Of a stretch of DNA of 64,000 nt, positions 35,722 to 45,631 are shown piece by piece (the first letter of the stretch is position 1; the number at the start of each line of letters is the position of its first letter). The notes under the pieces are model-generated. The model worked only from the letters and a program-made list of their open reading frames with translations. It made no database searches and was not told the DNA's origin. The position numbers and the translations under genes were made by a program. This DNA is from Arthrobacter sp. Soc17.1.1.1 (lineage in GTDB: Bacteria; Actinomycetota; Actinomycetes; Actinomycetales; Micrococcaceae): assembly GCF_036867195.1 (NCBI RefSeq), contig NZ_JBAJII010000001.1, forward strand, positions 1,240,001 through 1,304,000, given 5' to 3'.

Positions 35722-36542
35722 ACGGCATCGTGCCGGGCCCGGCCCTGCTCTTCTGCCCGGCGGACCGGCCGGAGCGCTACGCGAAAGCTGCGGACCGCGC
35801 CGACACCGTCATCCTCGACCTCGAGGACGCCGTCGCGCCGGCCGCGAAACCCTCGGCCCGCGCCGCGCTCGCCGCGTCGGACCTCTCCCCGGACACCACG
35901 GTGGTGCGCCTCAACGCCGTCGGGACACCGGACTTCGTCGCCGACTGTGACGCCGTCCGCCGTACTGCCTACCGCACGGTCATGCTCGCCAAGACGGAAT
36001 CGCCCGACGACGTCGACGCCGTCCGGGCCGCCCTCGGTGACGTGGACGTCATCGCGCTGTGCGAGACCGCGCGGGGCGTCGTCAACGCCGTGGACATCGC
36101 CCGGGCCGACGGCGTCACCGCTCTCATGTGGGGAGCCGAGGATCTCGTGGCGTCCCTCGGCGGGACCTCGAGCAGGACGTCGACCGGTACCTACCGCGCG
36201 GTGGCCCTCCACGCGCGCTCGCAGGTGCTCCTCGCGGCCGGTGCCGCGGGTCGCGCGGCCATCGACGCCGTCTACGTGGACATCGCCGACCTGGCAGGCC
36301 TTGCAGCGGAGGCCGACGACGCCGCCGCGTCGGGTTTCGCCGCCAAGGCGTCCATCCACCCGGGTCAGGTGGCCGCGATCCGTGCCGCCTTCGCCCCCGG
36401 TGCGGACGAGGTGGAGCACGCGCGTGCCCTGCTCGCGGCCGCCGAGCACGAGCGCGGCGTCTTCTCGTACGAGGGGCGCATGGTGGACGAGCCGATCCTC
36501 CGGCATGCCCGCAGCGTCCTGGACAGGGCGCGGCGCAGCTGA
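35718..36542 (+). CDS. CitE-like beta-hydroxyacyl-CoA lyase, probable (R)-HMG-CoA lyase
   Basis: 274 residues, TIM-barrel of the HpcH/HpaI-CitE family. [15 protein letters not shown] opens the protein, [11 protein letters not shown] at about residue 30 carries metal ligands, [12 protein letters not shown] holds the conserved arginine, and [15 protein letters not shown] at about 135 the second metal site; KASIHPGQV lies near 210. Citrate lyase itself is excluded because the alpha and gamma subunits are missing. M. tuberculosis Rv2498c, in the same operon context, cleaves (R)-HMG-CoA to acetoacetate and acetyl-CoA. The ATG overlaps the MaoC stop (ATGA). Last gene of the operon. Confidence 0.85.
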   Translation: MNGIVPGPALLFCPADRPERYAKAADRADTVILDLEDAVAPAAKPSARAALAASDLSPDTTVVRLNAVGTPDFVADCDAVRRTAYRTVMLAKTESPDDVDAVRAALGDVDVIALCETARGVVNAVDIARADGVTALMWGAEDLVASLGGTSSRTSTGTYRAVALHARSQVLLAAGAAGRAAIDAVYVDIADLAGLAAEADDAAASGFAAKASIHPGQVAAIRAAFAPGADEVEHARALLAAAEHERGVFSYEGRMVDEPILRHARSVLDRARRS

Positions 36543-36580
36543 GGGGTTGTGCCCGGCGTCGATTTCCGTACGCTGGGGCG

Positions 36581-37129
36581 ATGCAGCCGCTGAGGTACTC
36601 CATCAACATCACCCTGGACGGGTGCTGCGACCACCGTGCGGGTGGGACGGACGAGGAGCTGCACCGGCATGCCGTGCAGAATCTCGAGCGGGCCGATGCG
36701 CTCCTGTTCGGGCGGGTGACCTACCAGATGATGGAGACCGCGTTCCGCGGTCCGGCCCATGCAGAGGCAGAGCCCGCCTGGACCGAGCCCTTCGCGCGGA
36801 CGATCGACGCGGCGAAGAAGTACGTGGTGTCCAGCACCCTGGAGCGTGTCGACTGGAACGCCGAGCTGCTGCGAGGTGAGCTGGCAGGGGCGGTGCTGGA
36901 GCTCAAGCGCGCAGCAGGCAGGGGACTGTTCACGGGAGGGGTCACGCTCCCGCTGGCCCTGGCCGAGCTCGGCCTGATCGACGAGTACGAGTTCGTGGTG
37001 CACCCCCGGATCGCGGGCCATGGGCCCACGCTCTTCGCCGGCCTCCCGCAGTACCTGGACCTCCGCCTGGTGGACCGGCAGGAGTTCGGCTCCGGCGCGG
37101 TAGCGCTGCGGTACGAGCCGCGGACCTAG
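36581..37129 (+). CDS. Dihydrofolate reductase-like (RibD C-terminal) protein
   Basis: 182 residues with the DHFR fold of YyaP/YwjB-type proteins: SINITLDGCCDH at the start, LLFGRVTYQMME at about 45, KKYVVSSTLERVDW at about 85 and LFTGGVTLPLALAELGLIDE at about 125. The NADPH-binding glycine stretch is present, but classical DHFR folate residues are not obvious, so the substrate is unknown. No ribosome site is seen; TACGCT ends six bases before ATG 36581, which fits a leaderless message. It follows the leucine operon by 38 bases but probably has its own promoter. Confidence 0.8.
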   Translation: MQPLRYSINITLDGCCDHRAGGTDEELHRHAVQNLERADALLFGRVTYQMMETAFRGPAHAEAEPAWTEPFARTIDAAKKYVVSSTLERVDWNAELLRGELAGAVLELKRAAGRGLFTGGVTLPLALAELGLIDEYEFVVHPRIAGHGPTLFAGLPQYLDLRLVDRQEFGSGAVALRYEPRT

Positions 37130-37579
37130 CCGGTGCAAGCCGGTGCAAGCTGTCCGGCGCTCGCCGGGCAGTCGCACCGCCGGGCAGTCGCACCGCCGGG
37201 CAGTCGCACCGCCGGGCAGTCGCACCGCCGGGCAGTCGCACCGTCGCACCGTTGCACCGTTGCACCGTTGCACCGTTGCACCGTTGCACCGTTGCACCGT
37301 TGCACCGTCGCACCGTCGCACCGTCGCACCGTCGTGCAGCCGCACCGTCGCACCGTCGTGCAGCCGCACCGTCGCACCGTCGTGCAGCCGCGCAGTTGCA
37401 CGCCAGGCACGCTGCGGCTGATCCGGTGCCCGATCGTAGCCGACCGCAGCCGCACACCCGAGCGCCGACCGCGGCTGATCTGATGTGCTGCCCGGCGCGC
37501 GCTTCCCGGTCGATCCCGCCGGATGTTCTGGTCCGGTGCTCGCTCGGCACGCCCCTGCCGTGCGGCCGACCCGCATCGC
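37130..37579. repeat. Intergenic region with a 240-bp satellite of thirty 8-bp repeats
   Basis: No gene. A 10-bp doublet (AGCCGGTGCA) is at about 37128-37147. From 37163 to 37402 the sequence keeps an unbroken 8-bp register for exactly 30 units: five pairs of GCCGGGCA+GTCGCACC, one GTCGCACC, seven GTTGCACC, three GTCGCACC, two triplets GTCGTGCA+GCCGCACC+GTCGCACC, then GTCGTGCA, GCCGCGCA, GTTGCACG. The nested 8-, 16- and 24-bp periods point to stepwise duplication. No stop occurs in several frames, which creates false ORFs. The remaining bases to 37579 show nothing I can name. Confidence 0.9.
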
Positions 37580-39151
37580 TCAGAAGGGCGGCAGGGCCTC
37601 GGACCCGGCTTCCCCGTCCGCAGGCCGTCCGACGTCGACGCCCTGCAGGACCCGGGCCGTCGCTGACGTACCCGGCTCGCCGGGCGGCGGCTCCGGCGGT
37701 GTGGTGTAGGTACGGCCACCCGGTGACAGCCAGGTCAGGCCACCGCCGGAATCGGGACTCGGAGTCCAGTCCGTCCGGTGCTTCAGCATGTGGTGTCGTT
37801 TGCAGGCGGGGAAGAGGTCGTCCGGGCCGGTCGCTCCGTCGTCGGCCCAGGCGAGCAGGTGATCGAGGTCGCAGCGACTGGCAGGACGTGAGCAGCCGTA
37901 GAAGCTGCAGGTGCTGTTCCGGAGCCGGATCCAGGTCCTGAGGTCCTCGCTCGGGCGGTACCGGGTCCTGTCCAGGCCGAGGACGGCGCCGGTGAAGGGA
38001 TGGGTGAGCAGGCGCAGCCACGAGGTGGCGCCCGCGGCCAGCGTCCGGGCCGCGTCGGCCGGGATGGGACCGTAGCCCTCCAGCTCGGCCGGCTCGTCGG
38101 TGAGTCCCATGAGCGAGAACACCGGGACCGTGACGACGATCTTCGCCGCGGCGGACCGTGGGAACCGGCCCTGTCCGCTCTCGGCGCTGCTTCCACAACG
38201 GCAGCCCGCGCCGGAGCCCGGAGCCGTTCGGGTGCTTTCGCCGGTGCTTCCGCCGGTGCCGAGCAGCAGGTCCGCCAGGACATCGGCCCGCAACTGGGGC
38301 AGCGTCCGCGGATCGTCCGCTGCGCGGAGACTCCGTGCGGCGGCATCCACGGTGGTGTGCAGGGCGAGCGCCTGCTCCGCCGGGAGGTAGGCGTTAAGCC
38401 ACGCCATCCCGTCCTGATCCGGCTCGAACACGACGCGCCGGTCCGCTGCAGCTCTCACCGTCCGGGCGGTCAGCGTCTCCGGATGCAGCTTCTCCCTCAG
38501 CCGCCGGCACCGCGCCGTCAGCTTGGGCCGGTTCAGCTCGCCGGCCGTCCCGAGGATGTCCGCCTCGAAGGCATGCACGGCCTCGTCGGGAAGGGTGCGG
38601 GACTGCTCCACGATGACGGACGCCCGTGCGGGGCAGATCCTGCCGGTCTCGAGGGCCGTCAGGGTGCTCGTCAGCTCACCCGTCAGGGTCAGCGACTCCG
38701 AGACCAGCCGGGCGGCCGCTCCCTCGGACAGCTTCAGGAGTGCCGCGGTCTCCACGACCGTCTCCGTGAACGCGAGGGACGACGACCGGCCCGACCAGGT
38801 CTGGTGGCCGCGATCGCTGAACGTGTGGACCTTCGTGATCAAGCGGGCCCGCTGGGCGGCTGCCCAGGACGCAAGGCGCTCGGCCGCGCGCAGCAGCTCG
38901 AGCGTGTCATCGAGGCGGGAGGGAGCGGCGATCATCGGCGCGTCCTGCAGGCGGGCCACCAGCCCGGACGGCGAGGCCTCCTCGATGAGCGCTCGCCGAT
39001 AGCTGTCGGTCCCTTCGTCCTCGGTGCCGAGGTCCTCCAGTGGACCGAGGATCTCGTCGACCGCATCCGCGGGCCATCCCCAGGTCGCCTCGTCGTAGGC
39101 GTCCTCGAGGGCCAGCAGCGCCGATCCGGTGGACATGCCCCATTCCATCAC
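37580..39151 (-). CDS. DUF222 (13E12-type) HNH endonuclease-like protein
   Basis: 523 residues. The large N-terminal part (about 60-330) is a helical DUF222 domain as in the mycobacterial 13E12 repeat family, with [21 protein letters not shown] shortened here to its core [10 protein letters not shown] and [17 protein letters not shown]. At about 425-470 is the HNH motif: [31 protein letters not shown], giving the paired cysteines, DLDH and RHH. Such genes occur in many copies in Actinobacteria and behave as selfish or intron-like elements; function is untested. Start choices are GTG 39151, ATG 39148 or ATG 39136. It converges on the 8-bp satellite. Confidence 0.85.
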   Translation of the reverse strand: MMEWGMSTGSALLALEDAYDEATWGWPADAVDEILGPLEDLGTEDEGTDSYRRALIEEASPSGLVARLQDAPMIAAPSRLDDTLELLRAAERLASWAAAQRARLITKVHTFSDRGHQTWSGRSSSLAFTETVVETAALLKLSEGAAARLVSESLTLTGELTSTLTALETGRICPARASVIVEQSRTLPDEAVHAFEADILGTAGELNRPKLTARCRRLREKLHPETLTARTVRAAADRRVVFEPDQDGMAWLNAYLPAEQALALHTTVDAAARSLRAADDPRTLPQLRADVLADLLLGTGGSTGESTRTAPGSGAGCRCGSSAESGQGRFPRSAAAKIVVTVPVFSLMGLTDEPAELEGYGPIPADAARTLAAGATSWLRLLTHPFTGAVLGLDRTRYRPSEDLRTWIRLRNSTCSFYGCSRPASRCDLDHLLAWADDGATGPDDLFPACKRHHMLKHRTDWTPSPDSGGGLTWLSPGGRTYTTPPEPPPGEPGTSATARVLQGVDVGRPADGEAGSEALPPF

Positions 39152-39153
39152 CC

Positions 39154-39174
39154 GGCACCGACACTATCGGTGCC
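39154..39174. promoter_or_regulatory. Perfect inverted repeat at the start of the HNH gene
   Basis: GGCACCGA-CACTA-TCGGTGCC, eight pairs around a five-base centre, three bases upstream of the GTG start. It could be an operator or a leader hairpin that hides the translation start. Confidence 0.5.
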
Positions 39175-39344
39175 TGTCAGGGGGGTGGAAAGGGGCGTCC
39201 AGTGCCCACCCTGCGCGCTGCGCAGGCGGCTACGCACCGCCTGATCCGCCCCTTCGAACCCGCAGTGTCGGACCCTGGCCCGATCAGTGCCCACCGCCGG
39301 ACGCCGAGGGCATGCCGGCCCCTACTCTGCGGGATACTGGGGCC

Positions 39345-40616
39345 ATGGATTTCAGCAACCCCACCCGGGAGCACCGGCGCGTCTCCATCCTCGGCTCCAC
39401 CGGCTCGATCGGCACGCAAGCACTCGACGTGATCGCCGCGGCGCCCGATCGCTTCAGCGTCGCCGGCCTCAGTGCGGGCGGGCGGAACCTGGACCTCCTC
39501 GCGCGCCAGGCCGTCGCCGTCCTCGCGCCCGCCGTCGGTGTCGCCTCCGCCACGGAGGCCGAGCTCGAGCACGCCATCGGAGCCGCCGCCGACGCCGCCG
39601 GTGTCTCGGGCTACGCGCCGGAGCTCTTCGCCGGTGCTGATGCCGCGGCGCGCGTCGCCGCCTGGCCCGACGCCGACGTCGTCCTCAACGGCATCACCGG
39701 GTCCATCGGCCTCGAGCCGACCCTCGCCGCGCTCGCCGCCGGGCACCTGCTCGCGCTCGCCAACAAGGAGTCGCTGATCGCCGGGGGAGCCCTCGTGCGG
39801 GCAGCAGCCGCGCCGGGACAACTGGTGCCGGTCGACTCGGAGCACTCGGCCATCGCCCAGGCCCTGCGCGGGGGCACGGCGGACGAGGTGGACCGCCTCG
39901 TCCTCACCGCCTCGGGCGGGCCCTTCCGCGGCCTGACGCGCTCCCAGCTGCGCAACGTCACCCCGGCCCAGGCCGTCGCCCACCCCACCTGGGACATGGG
40001 CCGCGTCATCAGCACCAACTCCGCGTCCATGGTCAACAAGGCCCTCGAGGTCATCGAGGCCCACCTGCTCTTCGACATCCCGCTGGACCGGATCGACGTC
40101 GTCGTCCACCCACAGTCCGTGATCCACTCCATGGTCCAGTTCGTCGACGGCTCCACGCTGGCGCAGGCCTCGCCACCGGACATGCGCCTCCCGATCGCCC
40201 TCGGCATGGGCTGGCCGTTCCGGGTGCCGGGATCGGCCAGGGCGTGCGACTGGCGCCGCCCCGCGGAGTGGAACTTCGAACCACTGGACGAGGAGGCGTT
40301 CCCGGCCATCACCCTCGCCAAGCGGGCCGCCGCCGAGGGAGGCACGCGCATGGCCGTGTTCAACGCGGCGAACGAGGAGGCCGTCGAGGCCTTTCACAGG
40401 GGGGCCATAGGTTTCCCTGACATCGTGGACACGGTCTCCGCCGTCGTGGACGACCAGCGTGCACTGGACGCCGCCGGCGACGGGAGGCACCTCACCCTCG
40501 CTGCAGTCCTCGAGGCCGAGCGCTGGGCACGCACGAGTGCCCGGGCCCGTTGTGGCCTCGGGGAGTCGCTGCCCGGAACGGCAGCCGCATCGGAGATCCA
40601 GAAGGAAGAGCTGTGA
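39345..40616 (+). CDS. dxr: 1-deoxy-D-xylulose-5-phosphate reductoisomerase
   Basis: Second step of the MEP isoprenoid pathway: NADPH-dependent conversion of DXP to MEP. 423 residues. Signature: [18 protein letters not shown] (NADPH loop) at about 12, [15 protein letters not shown] at about 108, [12 protein letters not shown] at about 138, [15 protein letters not shown] with the metal-binding DSEH at about 165, and [20 protein letters not shown] at about 210. The start ATG 39345 lacks a ribosome site but GATACT ends six bases before it, suggesting leaderless translation. The stop overlaps the protease GTG. dxr-protease-ispG order is conserved in Actinobacteria. Confidence 0.96.
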   Translation: MDFSNPTREHRRVSILGSTGSIGTQALDVIAAAPDRFSVAGLSAGGRNLDLLARQAVAVLAPAVGVASATEAELEHAIGAAADAAGVSGYAPELFAGADAAARVAAWPDADVVLNGITGSIGLEPTLAALAAGHLLALANKESLIAGGALVRAAAAPGQLVPVDSEHSAIAQALRGGTADEVDRLVLTASGGPFRGLTRSQLRNVTPAQAVAHPTWDMGRVISTNSASMVNKALEVIEAHLLFDIPLDRIDVVVHPQSVIHSMVQFVDGSTLAQASPPDMRLPIALGMGWPFRVPGSARACDWRRPAEWNFEPLDEEAFPAITLAKRAAAEGGTRMAVFNAANEEAVEAFHRGAIGFPDIVDTVSAVVDDQRALDAAGDGRHLTLAAVLEAERWARTSARARCGLGESLPGTAAASEIQKEEL

Positions 40617-41956
40617 CTGTTCTGTTGTTCATCGTCGGGGTGCTCGTCGTCGTCGTCGGGATCGCCGCCTCGATCGCCCTGCACGAGGTGGGGCACCTCG
40701 TGCCCGCGAAACTGTTCCGCGTCCGCGTCACGCAGTACATGGTGGGCTTCGGGCCCACCGTCTGGTCGCGTCGGCGCGGCGAGACCGAGTACGGGCTGAA
40801 GGCGATCCCTGCCGGCGGGTACGTCTCGATGGTGGGCATGTTCCCGCCCGCCGCGAGCGGCGACGCCGCCGTGCGTCAGTCCAGCACCGGCGTCTTCCAG
40901 CAGCTCACCAACGACGCGCGGCAGGCCGCGGCGGAGCAGCTGCAGCCGGGCGACGAGGACCGCGTCTTCTACAAGCTGCCCATCTGGAAGCGCATCATCA
41001 TCATGATGGGCGGTCCGCTGATGAACCTCCTGATCGGCACGGTGCTGTTCGCCGTCCTCCTCATGGGCTTCGGCACCGCCCAGCCCACCACGACGATCGC
41101 CTCCGTCTCCGAGTGCGTGGTCCCCGCGAGCCAGCAGGCCGAGACCGGACAGACGGAGTGCGGCGCGGACGACCCGGCCGCACCGGCGTACGAGGCGGGC
41201 CTCCTGCCCGGCGACCGCGTGGTCGCCTTCGACGGCCGGGACGTCACGGGCTGGGACGAGCTCTCCGGCTGGATCAGGGACGCAGCCGGCCGCGAGGTCG
41301 CCATCAGCTACGTGCGCGACGGCGAGACCATCGACTCCACCATCACCCCGCTGCTCACCGAACGGCCCGTCATCACCGCGGACGGCACGGCCGAGGTCGA
41401 CGACGAGGGCGCCACCGTCACCCAGGAGGTGGGCTTCATCGGCGTCGGATCGACGCAGGAGCTCGTGCCGCAGCCCGCGGGCGCCGTGCTTCCCGCCGTC
41501 GGCGACTCGCTGGCCCGCGTGGCCGGGGTGGTCCTGAATCTCCCGCAGCGCGTCGTCGAGGTGGGGCAGGCCGCCTTCTCGGACGCACCGCGCGATCCCG
41601 AGGGGCCCATCAGCGTGGTGGGCGTCGGCCGGATCGCGGGGGAGATCTCCGCGATGGAGGAGATCCCCGTCGAGTCGCGCGCCGCGACGCTGATCGGGCT
41701 GGTGGCCGGTGTGAACCTGGCGCTGTTCGTGTTCAACCTCATCCCGCTCCTCCCGCTCGACGGCGGCCACGTCGCAGGGGCGCTCTGGGAGGGCCTCAGG
41801 CGCACCGCGGCCCGCCTGTTTGGACGCCCGGATCCCGGACCGTTCGACATGGCCAGGCTCCTGCCGCTCACCTACGCCGTCGCGATCCTGCTGATGGGCA
41901 TGGGCGTCCTGCTGATCTACGCCGACATCGTGAAGCCCGTGGATCTGTTCGGCTGA
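40613..41956 (+). CDS. Site-2 intramembrane metalloprotease (RseP/Rip1 family, M50)
   Basis: 447 residues. Zinc motif [13 protein letters not shown] in the first helix (residues 22-26 HEVGH), then a PDZ domain at about 160-260, with [17 protein letters not shown], and the third zinc ligand in [15 protein letters not shown] near residue 385. These enzymes cut anti-sigma factors or signal peptides inside the membrane; M. tuberculosis Rip1 is encoded in the same place between dxr and ispG. GTG 40613 overlaps the dxr stop codon. The region after 41956 changes from the usual order, with three small genes before ispG. Confidence 0.94.
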   Translation: MTVLLFIVGVLVVVVGIAASIALHEVGHLVPAKLFRVRVTQYMVGFGPTVWSRRRGETEYGLKAIPAGGYVSMVGMFPPAASGDAAVRQSSTGVFQQLTNDARQAAAEQLQPGDEDRVFYKLPIWKRIIIMMGGPLMNLLIGTVLFAVLLMGFGTAQPTTTIASVSECVVPASQQAETGQTECGADDPAAPAYEAGLLPGDRVVAFDGRDVTGWDELSGWIRDAAGREVAISYVRDGETIDSTITPLLTERPVITADGTAEVDDEGATVTQEVGFIGVGSTQELVPQPAGAVLPAVGDSLARVAGVVLNLPQRVVEVGQAAFSDAPRDPEGPISVVGVGRIAGEISAMEEIPVESRAATLIGLVAGVNLALFVFNLIPLLPLDGGHVAGALWEGLRRTAARLFGRPDPGPFDMARLLPLTYAVAILLMGMGVLLIYADIVKPVDLFG

Positions 41957-41960
41957 TCGG

Positions 41961-41995
41961 TTGTAAATCAGATTTCAACCTCATACGGTTGATGA
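41961..41995 (+). promoter_or_regulatory. Candidate promoter and operator of the SatD-like gene
   Basis: TTGTAA at 41961-41966 and TACGGT at 41984-41989 would place the RNA start at the ATG of 41996, matching the lack of a ribosome site. The bases GGTTG...AAATC and GATTT...CAACC (41959-41980) form an imperfect inverted repeat across the spacer. The AT-rich stretch is conspicuous in this GC-rich window. Confidence 0.45.
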
Positions 41996-42604
41996 ATGTT
42001 CGTCCTCACGATCGACCAGGCCGGAAGCCGCAGCACGACCGACCGCATCCCGGACCTGCTGGACCTCCTGGCCCCGATCCCCACCGCCCTGCCCTGGGAG
42101 CGCTCGGTCGGGGACGAGGCGCAGGGCGCCCTGACCCGCGCCGGTGACGTCGTCGATGCCGTCCTGCTCTGCCTGCGCTCCGGGGGCTGGTACGTCGGCA
42201 TCGGCATCGGCGGCGTGGAGGAGCCGTTCCCGCGCTCCCCGCGCGAGGCCCGCGGGTCCGCCTTCGTGGCCGCCCGGCGCGCCGTCGAGCGCGCCAAGAA
42301 GACGGGGGAGCGGGCGCCCCTGGCCGTCGAGGCCCCCGACGGCGGAGCCCGTGCGGCGGCGGAGGCGGAGGGCGTGCTCGCGCTGCTCGGGCGGCACGTC
42401 CTCGGACGCTCGGAGGCGGAGTGGCGCATCCTCGATCTCCTGCGGCCCGGCGAGCGCGGTACCCAGACGGCCGTCGCCCGCACGCTCGGCATCAGCCCGC
42501 AGGCCGTGAGCAAGGCCGCCGCCCGGGCAGCCTGGCACGAGGAACACGCCGTCCGGCCCGCGGCGGCGAGGCTGCTGGCCTGGGCCGACGCAGGCGCCAC
42601 GTAG
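41996..42604 (+). CDS. SatD-like/winged-helix DNA-binding protein
   Basis: 202 residues. The N-terminus (FVLTIDQAGSRSTTDRIPDLL and the ERSVGDEAQGAL stretch) matches the SatD family; the C-terminal 70 residues include LLGRHVLGRSEAEWRILDLL and a helix-turn-helix TQTAVARTLGISPQAVSKAAA. The fused HTH is why relatives are sometimes called MarR-like regulators. SatD was named from a streptococcal stress operon, but its function is not known. It is next to a small membrane-protein gene 81 bases downstream on the same strand. Autoregulation through the inverted repeat upstream is a guess. Confidence 0.7.
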   Translation: MFVLTIDQAGSRSTTDRIPDLLDLLAPIPTALPWERSVGDEAQGALTRAGDVVDAVLLCLRSGGWYVGIGIGGVEEPFPRSPREARGSAFVAARRAVERAKKTGERAPLAVEAPDGGARAAAEAEGVLALLGRHVLGRSEAEWRILDLLRPGERGTQTAVARTLGISPQAVSKAAARAAWHEEHAVRPAAARLLAWADAGAT

Positions 42605-42685
42605 GCCGCGTCGGCAGGAGGCGCGTGCCTGGGGGTGCGGTGCGGTAGACATGGAGCAGATGCCGGTGGATGAGGAGGAGGTTCG

Positions 42686-43126
42686 GTGGACGCACTGTGG
42701 ATCGTGGCGGCGCTGGTGGTGGCGGGCGGCGTCGGCCTGCCCGTGACGATGCTCGTGCTGCGCCTCGCACGCTCCGTGGACACCGCGGAACGGCGCCGGG
42801 AGGAACTGCCCGAACCCGCGGACCAGCCGCAGCTCGATCTCCCCGAACCGCCCGCCCAGCCCCCGCAGGCACCCGTGGACGCCCTGCCGCCCGGGGTGCT
42901 CCGGGGCGGACTCGTCATCGGCGTGCTCGAGCGCCTCGCGGTGACCGTCGCCATCCTGGGCGGCCAGCCCGTCGCCATCGCCTACGTGGTGGCCGTGAAG
43001 GCCCTCGGCCGCTACGCCGAGCTGAAGGAGACACCGGCCGCGTCGGAGCGCTTCATCATCGGCACACTGACCTCCCTGCTGTGGGCCGCGGGTGTCGCGA
43101 CCCTCGTCAAGGTGTACCTGCTGTAA
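42686..43126 (+). CDS. Small membrane protein of unknown function
   Basis: 146 residues. One hydrophobic helix at the N-terminus (LWIVAALVVAGGVGLPVTMLV), a Pro/Glu/Gln-rich linker of about 40 residues, then a conserved-looking block VLRGGLVIGVLERLAVTVAI and FIIGTLTSLLWAAGVATLVK with two more hydrophobic stretches. GTG 42686 has a very good GGAGGAG site. I do not recognise the family by function. Its place after the SatD-like gene suggests that the two belong together. Confidence 0.65.
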   Translation: MDALWIVAALVVAGGVGLPVTMLVLRLARSVDTAERRREELPEPADQPQLDLPEPPAQPPQAPVDALPPGVLRGGLVIGVLERLAVTVAILGGQPVAIAYVVAVKALGRYAELKETPAASERFIIGTLTSLLWAAGVATLVKVYLL

Positions 43127-43144
43127 CTCACGTAGGGTGACCCC

Positions 43145-43435
43145 ATGAGCATCTTCGCCGTCGAGTACGTGTACAACCCCGACCACGACGACCTCCGCGC
43201 ACAGCACCGACCCGCACACCGGCAATGGCTCGAGGAGCTCGTCGGCCAGGGCCGTGTCCTCGCATCCGGTCCCTTCGCCGACGGCAGCGGAGCGCTCCTG
43301 CTGTTCAGCTCGGAGAGCGAGTCGGACCTCAGCCGGCTGGTCGGCCAGGACCCCTTCGCCGTCGCGGGAGCGATCTCGGCGGTGAAGACCACCGAATGGA
43401 AACCCATCATCGGGGCGTTCCGCGACCACGTGTGA
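43145..43435 (+). CDS. YciI family protein
   Basis: 96 residues, a dimeric alpha-beta ferredoxin-like fold: FAVEYVYNPDHDDLRAQHRPAH with the usual His, then GRVLASGPFADGSGALLLF and DPFAVAGAISAVKTTEWKP. YciI proteins bind an unknown small molecule with a conserved His-Asp pair; the GPFADGSGA loop is typical. No ribosome site; TAGGGT ends six bases before ATG 43145, so it may be leaderless. Confidence 0.85.
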   Translation: MSIFAVEYVYNPDHDDLRAQHRPAHRQWLEELVGQGRVLASGPFADGSGALLLFSSESESDLSRLVGQDPFAVAGAISAVKTTEWKPIIGAFRDHV

Positions 43436-43450
43436 CGTGCATCGCCACCG

Positions 43451-43480
43451 CGCCCCGGACCGCCGGGGCGGGTGGATAAT
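43451..43480 (+). promoter_or_regulatory. Terminator hairpin and candidate -10 box before ispG
   Basis: CGCCCCGG-ACCG-CCGGGGCG (43451-43470) is a perfect 8-bp hairpin that may end the YciI message. GATAAT at 43475-43480 is a good -10 box for ispG, giving a leader of about 47 nt. Confidence 0.5.
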
Positions 43481-43533
43481 GAAAAAACGAACTCGTCAGA
43501 CGCGCGGTCAAGACCGCCAGCATGGAGGAACCA

Positions 43534-44700
43534 TTGACCTCGGTCAACCTAGGAATGCCCGCAGCGCCGCCGCCGGTCCTCGCGCCCCGGCGCAAGACCC
43601 GCCAGATCAAGGTCGGCTCGGTGGGTGTCGGGTCGGACTCGCCGATCAGCATCCAGTCGATGACCACGACGCCGACCACGGACATCAACGCGACGCTCCA
43701 GCAGATCGCCGAGCTGACGGCCACGGGCTGCGACATCGTCCGCGTGGCCTGCCCCTCGGCCGATGACGCCGCGGCCCTGCCGATCATCGCGAGGAAGTCG
43801 CAGATCCCGGTCATCGCCGACATCCACTTCCAGCCGAAGTACGTGTTCGCGGCGATCGACGCCGGGTGCGCGGCGGTCCGCGTGAACCCGGGCAACATCC
43901 GCAAGTTCGACGACCAGGTCAAGCAGATCGCCGATGCTGCGAAGGCCGCCGGCACCTCGATCCGCATCGGCGTCAACGCCGGCTCCCTCGACCCGCGCCT
44001 CATGCAGAAGTACGGCAAGGCCACGCCCGAGGCGCTCGTCGAGTCCGCGGTCTGGGAGGCGTCCCTCTTCGAGGAGCACGACTTCCACGACTTCAAGATC
44101 TCCGTGAAGCACAACGACCCGGTGATCATGGTGCGTGCCTACGAGCTCCTGGCCGAGCGTGGCGACTGGCCCCTGCACCTCGGGGTCACCGAGGCGGGGC
44201 CCTCCTTCCAGGGCACCATCAAGTCCGCCACGGCCTTCGGCGCCCTGCTCTCCAAGGGCATCGGCGACACCATCCGCGTGTCCCTCTCCGCCCCGCCGGT
44301 CGAGGAGATCAAGGTCGGCAACCAGATCCTGCAGTCGCTCAACCTCCGTCCCCGCAAGCTCGAGATCGTCTCCTGCCCCTCCTGCGGCAGGGCGCAGGTC
44401 GATGTCTACACGCTCGCCGAGGAGGTCACCGCCGGCCTCGAGGGCATGGAGGTGCCGCTGCGGGTGGCCGTCATGGGCTGCGTCGTGAACGGACCGGGCG
44501 AGGCACGCGAGGCCGATCTCGGCGTCGCGTCCGGCAACGGCAAGGGACAGATCTTCGTGCGGGGCGAGGTCATCAAGACCGTGCCCGAGGACCAGATCGT
44601 GGAGACGCTCATCGAGGAAGCCATGCGGCTCGCAGAGGAGATGGGTGAGTCCGATGGCGAAACTGCTGGCCAGGGTGGCCCCATGGTTACCGTCAGCTAG
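43534..44700 (+). CDS. ispG: 4-hydroxy-3-methylbut-2-enyl-diphosphate synthase
   Basis: Iron-sulfur enzyme of the MEP pathway that converts the cyclic diphosphate (MEcPP) to HMBPP. 388 residues. Barrel domain with [15 protein letters not shown] at about 33 and [18 protein letters not shown] at about 110; cluster domain with [20 protein letters not shown] near 280 and [16 protein letters not shown] near 325, providing the three cysteines and a glutamate for the 4Fe-4S cluster. I start at TTG 43534, five bases after GGAGG, since ATG 43522 lies ahead of that site. The C-terminus overlaps the next gene by about 55 bases. Confidence 0.95.
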   Translation: MTSVNLGMPAAPPPVLAPRRKTRQIKVGSVGVGSDSPISIQSMTTTPTTDINATLQQIAELTATGCDIVRVACPSADDAAALPIIARKSQIPVIADIHFQPKYVFAAIDAGCAAVRVNPGNIRKFDDQVKQIADAAKAAGTSIRIGVNAGSLDPRLMQKYGKATPEALVESAVWEASLFEEHDFHDFKISVKHNDPVIMVRAYELLAERGDWPLHLGVTEAGPSFQGTIKSATAFGALLSKGIGDTIRVSLSAPPVEEIKVGNQILQSLNLRPRKLEIVSCPSCGRAQVDVYTLAEEVTAGLEGMEVPLRVAVMGCVVNGPGEAREADLGVASGNGKGQIFVRGEVIKTVPEDQIVETLIEEAMRLAEEMGESDGETAGQGGPMVTVS

Positions 44701-45556
44701 GTCGCAGCCCGACCCCGAGGGACCCTGGTCCTTCCGCGTCCTCGGCGAGGAGGACACGCGGGACCTCTGGACCATCGTCAACGACGATCCCGTGGCCAAT
44801 GTGTTCGTGGCCTCCCACCTCGAGTCGATGGGCAGCGCCGCGCCGTCCTTCTCGGGCGGGGAGATCATCGGCATGTTCCGCCACCACGAGCTGCGCGCCG
44901 CCTGCTGGGCGGGCGTCAACCTCGTGCCGGTCGGGGTGACGGACGAGACCGGCGCCATCTTCGGTGACCACCTCGGGCGCTCCGGGCGTTCCTTCTCGTC
45001 GATCTTCGGCCTCTCCGAGGGCGTGATGGACCTGTGGTCCACCTTCGAGGACTACAGCGCCGAACCGTTCGACGTCCGCCCCACGCAGCCGCTCATGGCC
45101 ATCGATGCGGACCCCCTGATCGCTCCCGCGGCCGATCTCCGCTTCACGCGGCCCGACGAGCTCGACCGGCTGCTGCCCGCGTGCGCGGCCATGTTCGAGG
45201 AGGAGGTGGGCTACTCGCCGTTCATCGGCGGGTCGGAGCACTACCGCCGCCGCGTGGCCTCGCTCATCGGCCGCAAGCACTCCCTGGCGGCCTTCGACGA
45301 CGCCGGCCAGGTGATCTTCAAGGCCGAGCTCGGCACGGTGTCCTCCCAGGCCGTGCAGGTGCAGGGCGTCTGGATGAATCCGGAGCATCGCGGCAGGGGA
45401 CTGAGCGCGGCGTACATGGCCGGCGTCGTCGTCGCCGCCCGCGCCCTGGCGCCCACGGTGAGCCTCTACGTGAACTCCTACAACGCCCGCGCCATCGCCG
45501 CGTACAAGCGCGTGGGCTTCGACCAGGTGGACACCTTCGCGACCATCCTCTTCTGA
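44645..45556 (+). CDS. GNAT acetyltransferase with N-terminal DUF4081-like domain
   Basis: 303 residues. The N-terminal half (about 25-150) has [19 protein letters not shown] and [13 protein letters not shown] and is like DUF4081; the C-terminal GNAT domain has [20 protein letters not shown] (acetyl-CoA loop) and [21 protein letters not shown]. tuberculosis has a similar protein (Rv2867c) right after ispG (gcpE), so the pairing is old. It overlaps the 3' end of ispG by 56 bases in another frame; GTG 44645 is favoured because GAGGAG is five bases upstream, and ATG 44654 is possible. Substrate unknown. Confidence 0.85.
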   Translation: MSPMAKLLARVAPWLPSARSQPDPEGPWSFRVLGEEDTRDLWTIVNDDPVANVFVASHLESMGSAAPSFSGGEIIGMFRHHELRAACWAGVNLVPVGVTDETGAIFGDHLGRSGRSFSSIFGLSEGVMDLWSTFEDYSAEPFDVRPTQPLMAIDADPLIAPAADLRFTRPDELDRLLPACAAMFEEEVGYSPFIGGSEHYRRRVASLIGRKHSLAAFDDAGQVIFKAELGTVSSQAVQVQGVWMNPEHRGRGLSAAYMAGVVVAARALAPTVSLYVNSYNARAIAAYKRVGFDQVDTFATILF

Positions 45557-45593
45557 GGACCCGCGCCGGCCGGGCACGGCGGCGCCGACCCGC

Positions 45594-45631
45594 TAGATTG
45601 GTACCTGTTGTCTCCCGCCGGACGGCGGGAG
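45594..45631 (+). promoter_or_regulatory. proS promoter and leader hairpin
   Basis: TAGATT at 45594-45599 is a candidate -10 box. Just downstream CTCCCGCC at 45612-45619 pairs perfectly with GGCGGGAG at 45624-45631 around GGAC. The leader to the GTG at 45685 would be about 79 nt. No T-box features were seen. Confidence 0.4.

Noticed and set aside
35718..36542. Citrate lyase beta subunit
   Set aside because: The alpha and gamma subunit genes are absent, and the operon context matches the mycobacterial (R)-HMG-CoA lyase.
37163..37402. CRISPR array
   Set aside because: Units are 8 bp with no unique spacers, and no cas gene is present.
37126..38198. Long open frames on both strands across the 8-bp satellite
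   Set aside because: They arise because the repeat has no stop codons in several frames; their protein sequences are only repeats and arginine-rich shadows, and they overlap the HNH gene in the wrong frame.
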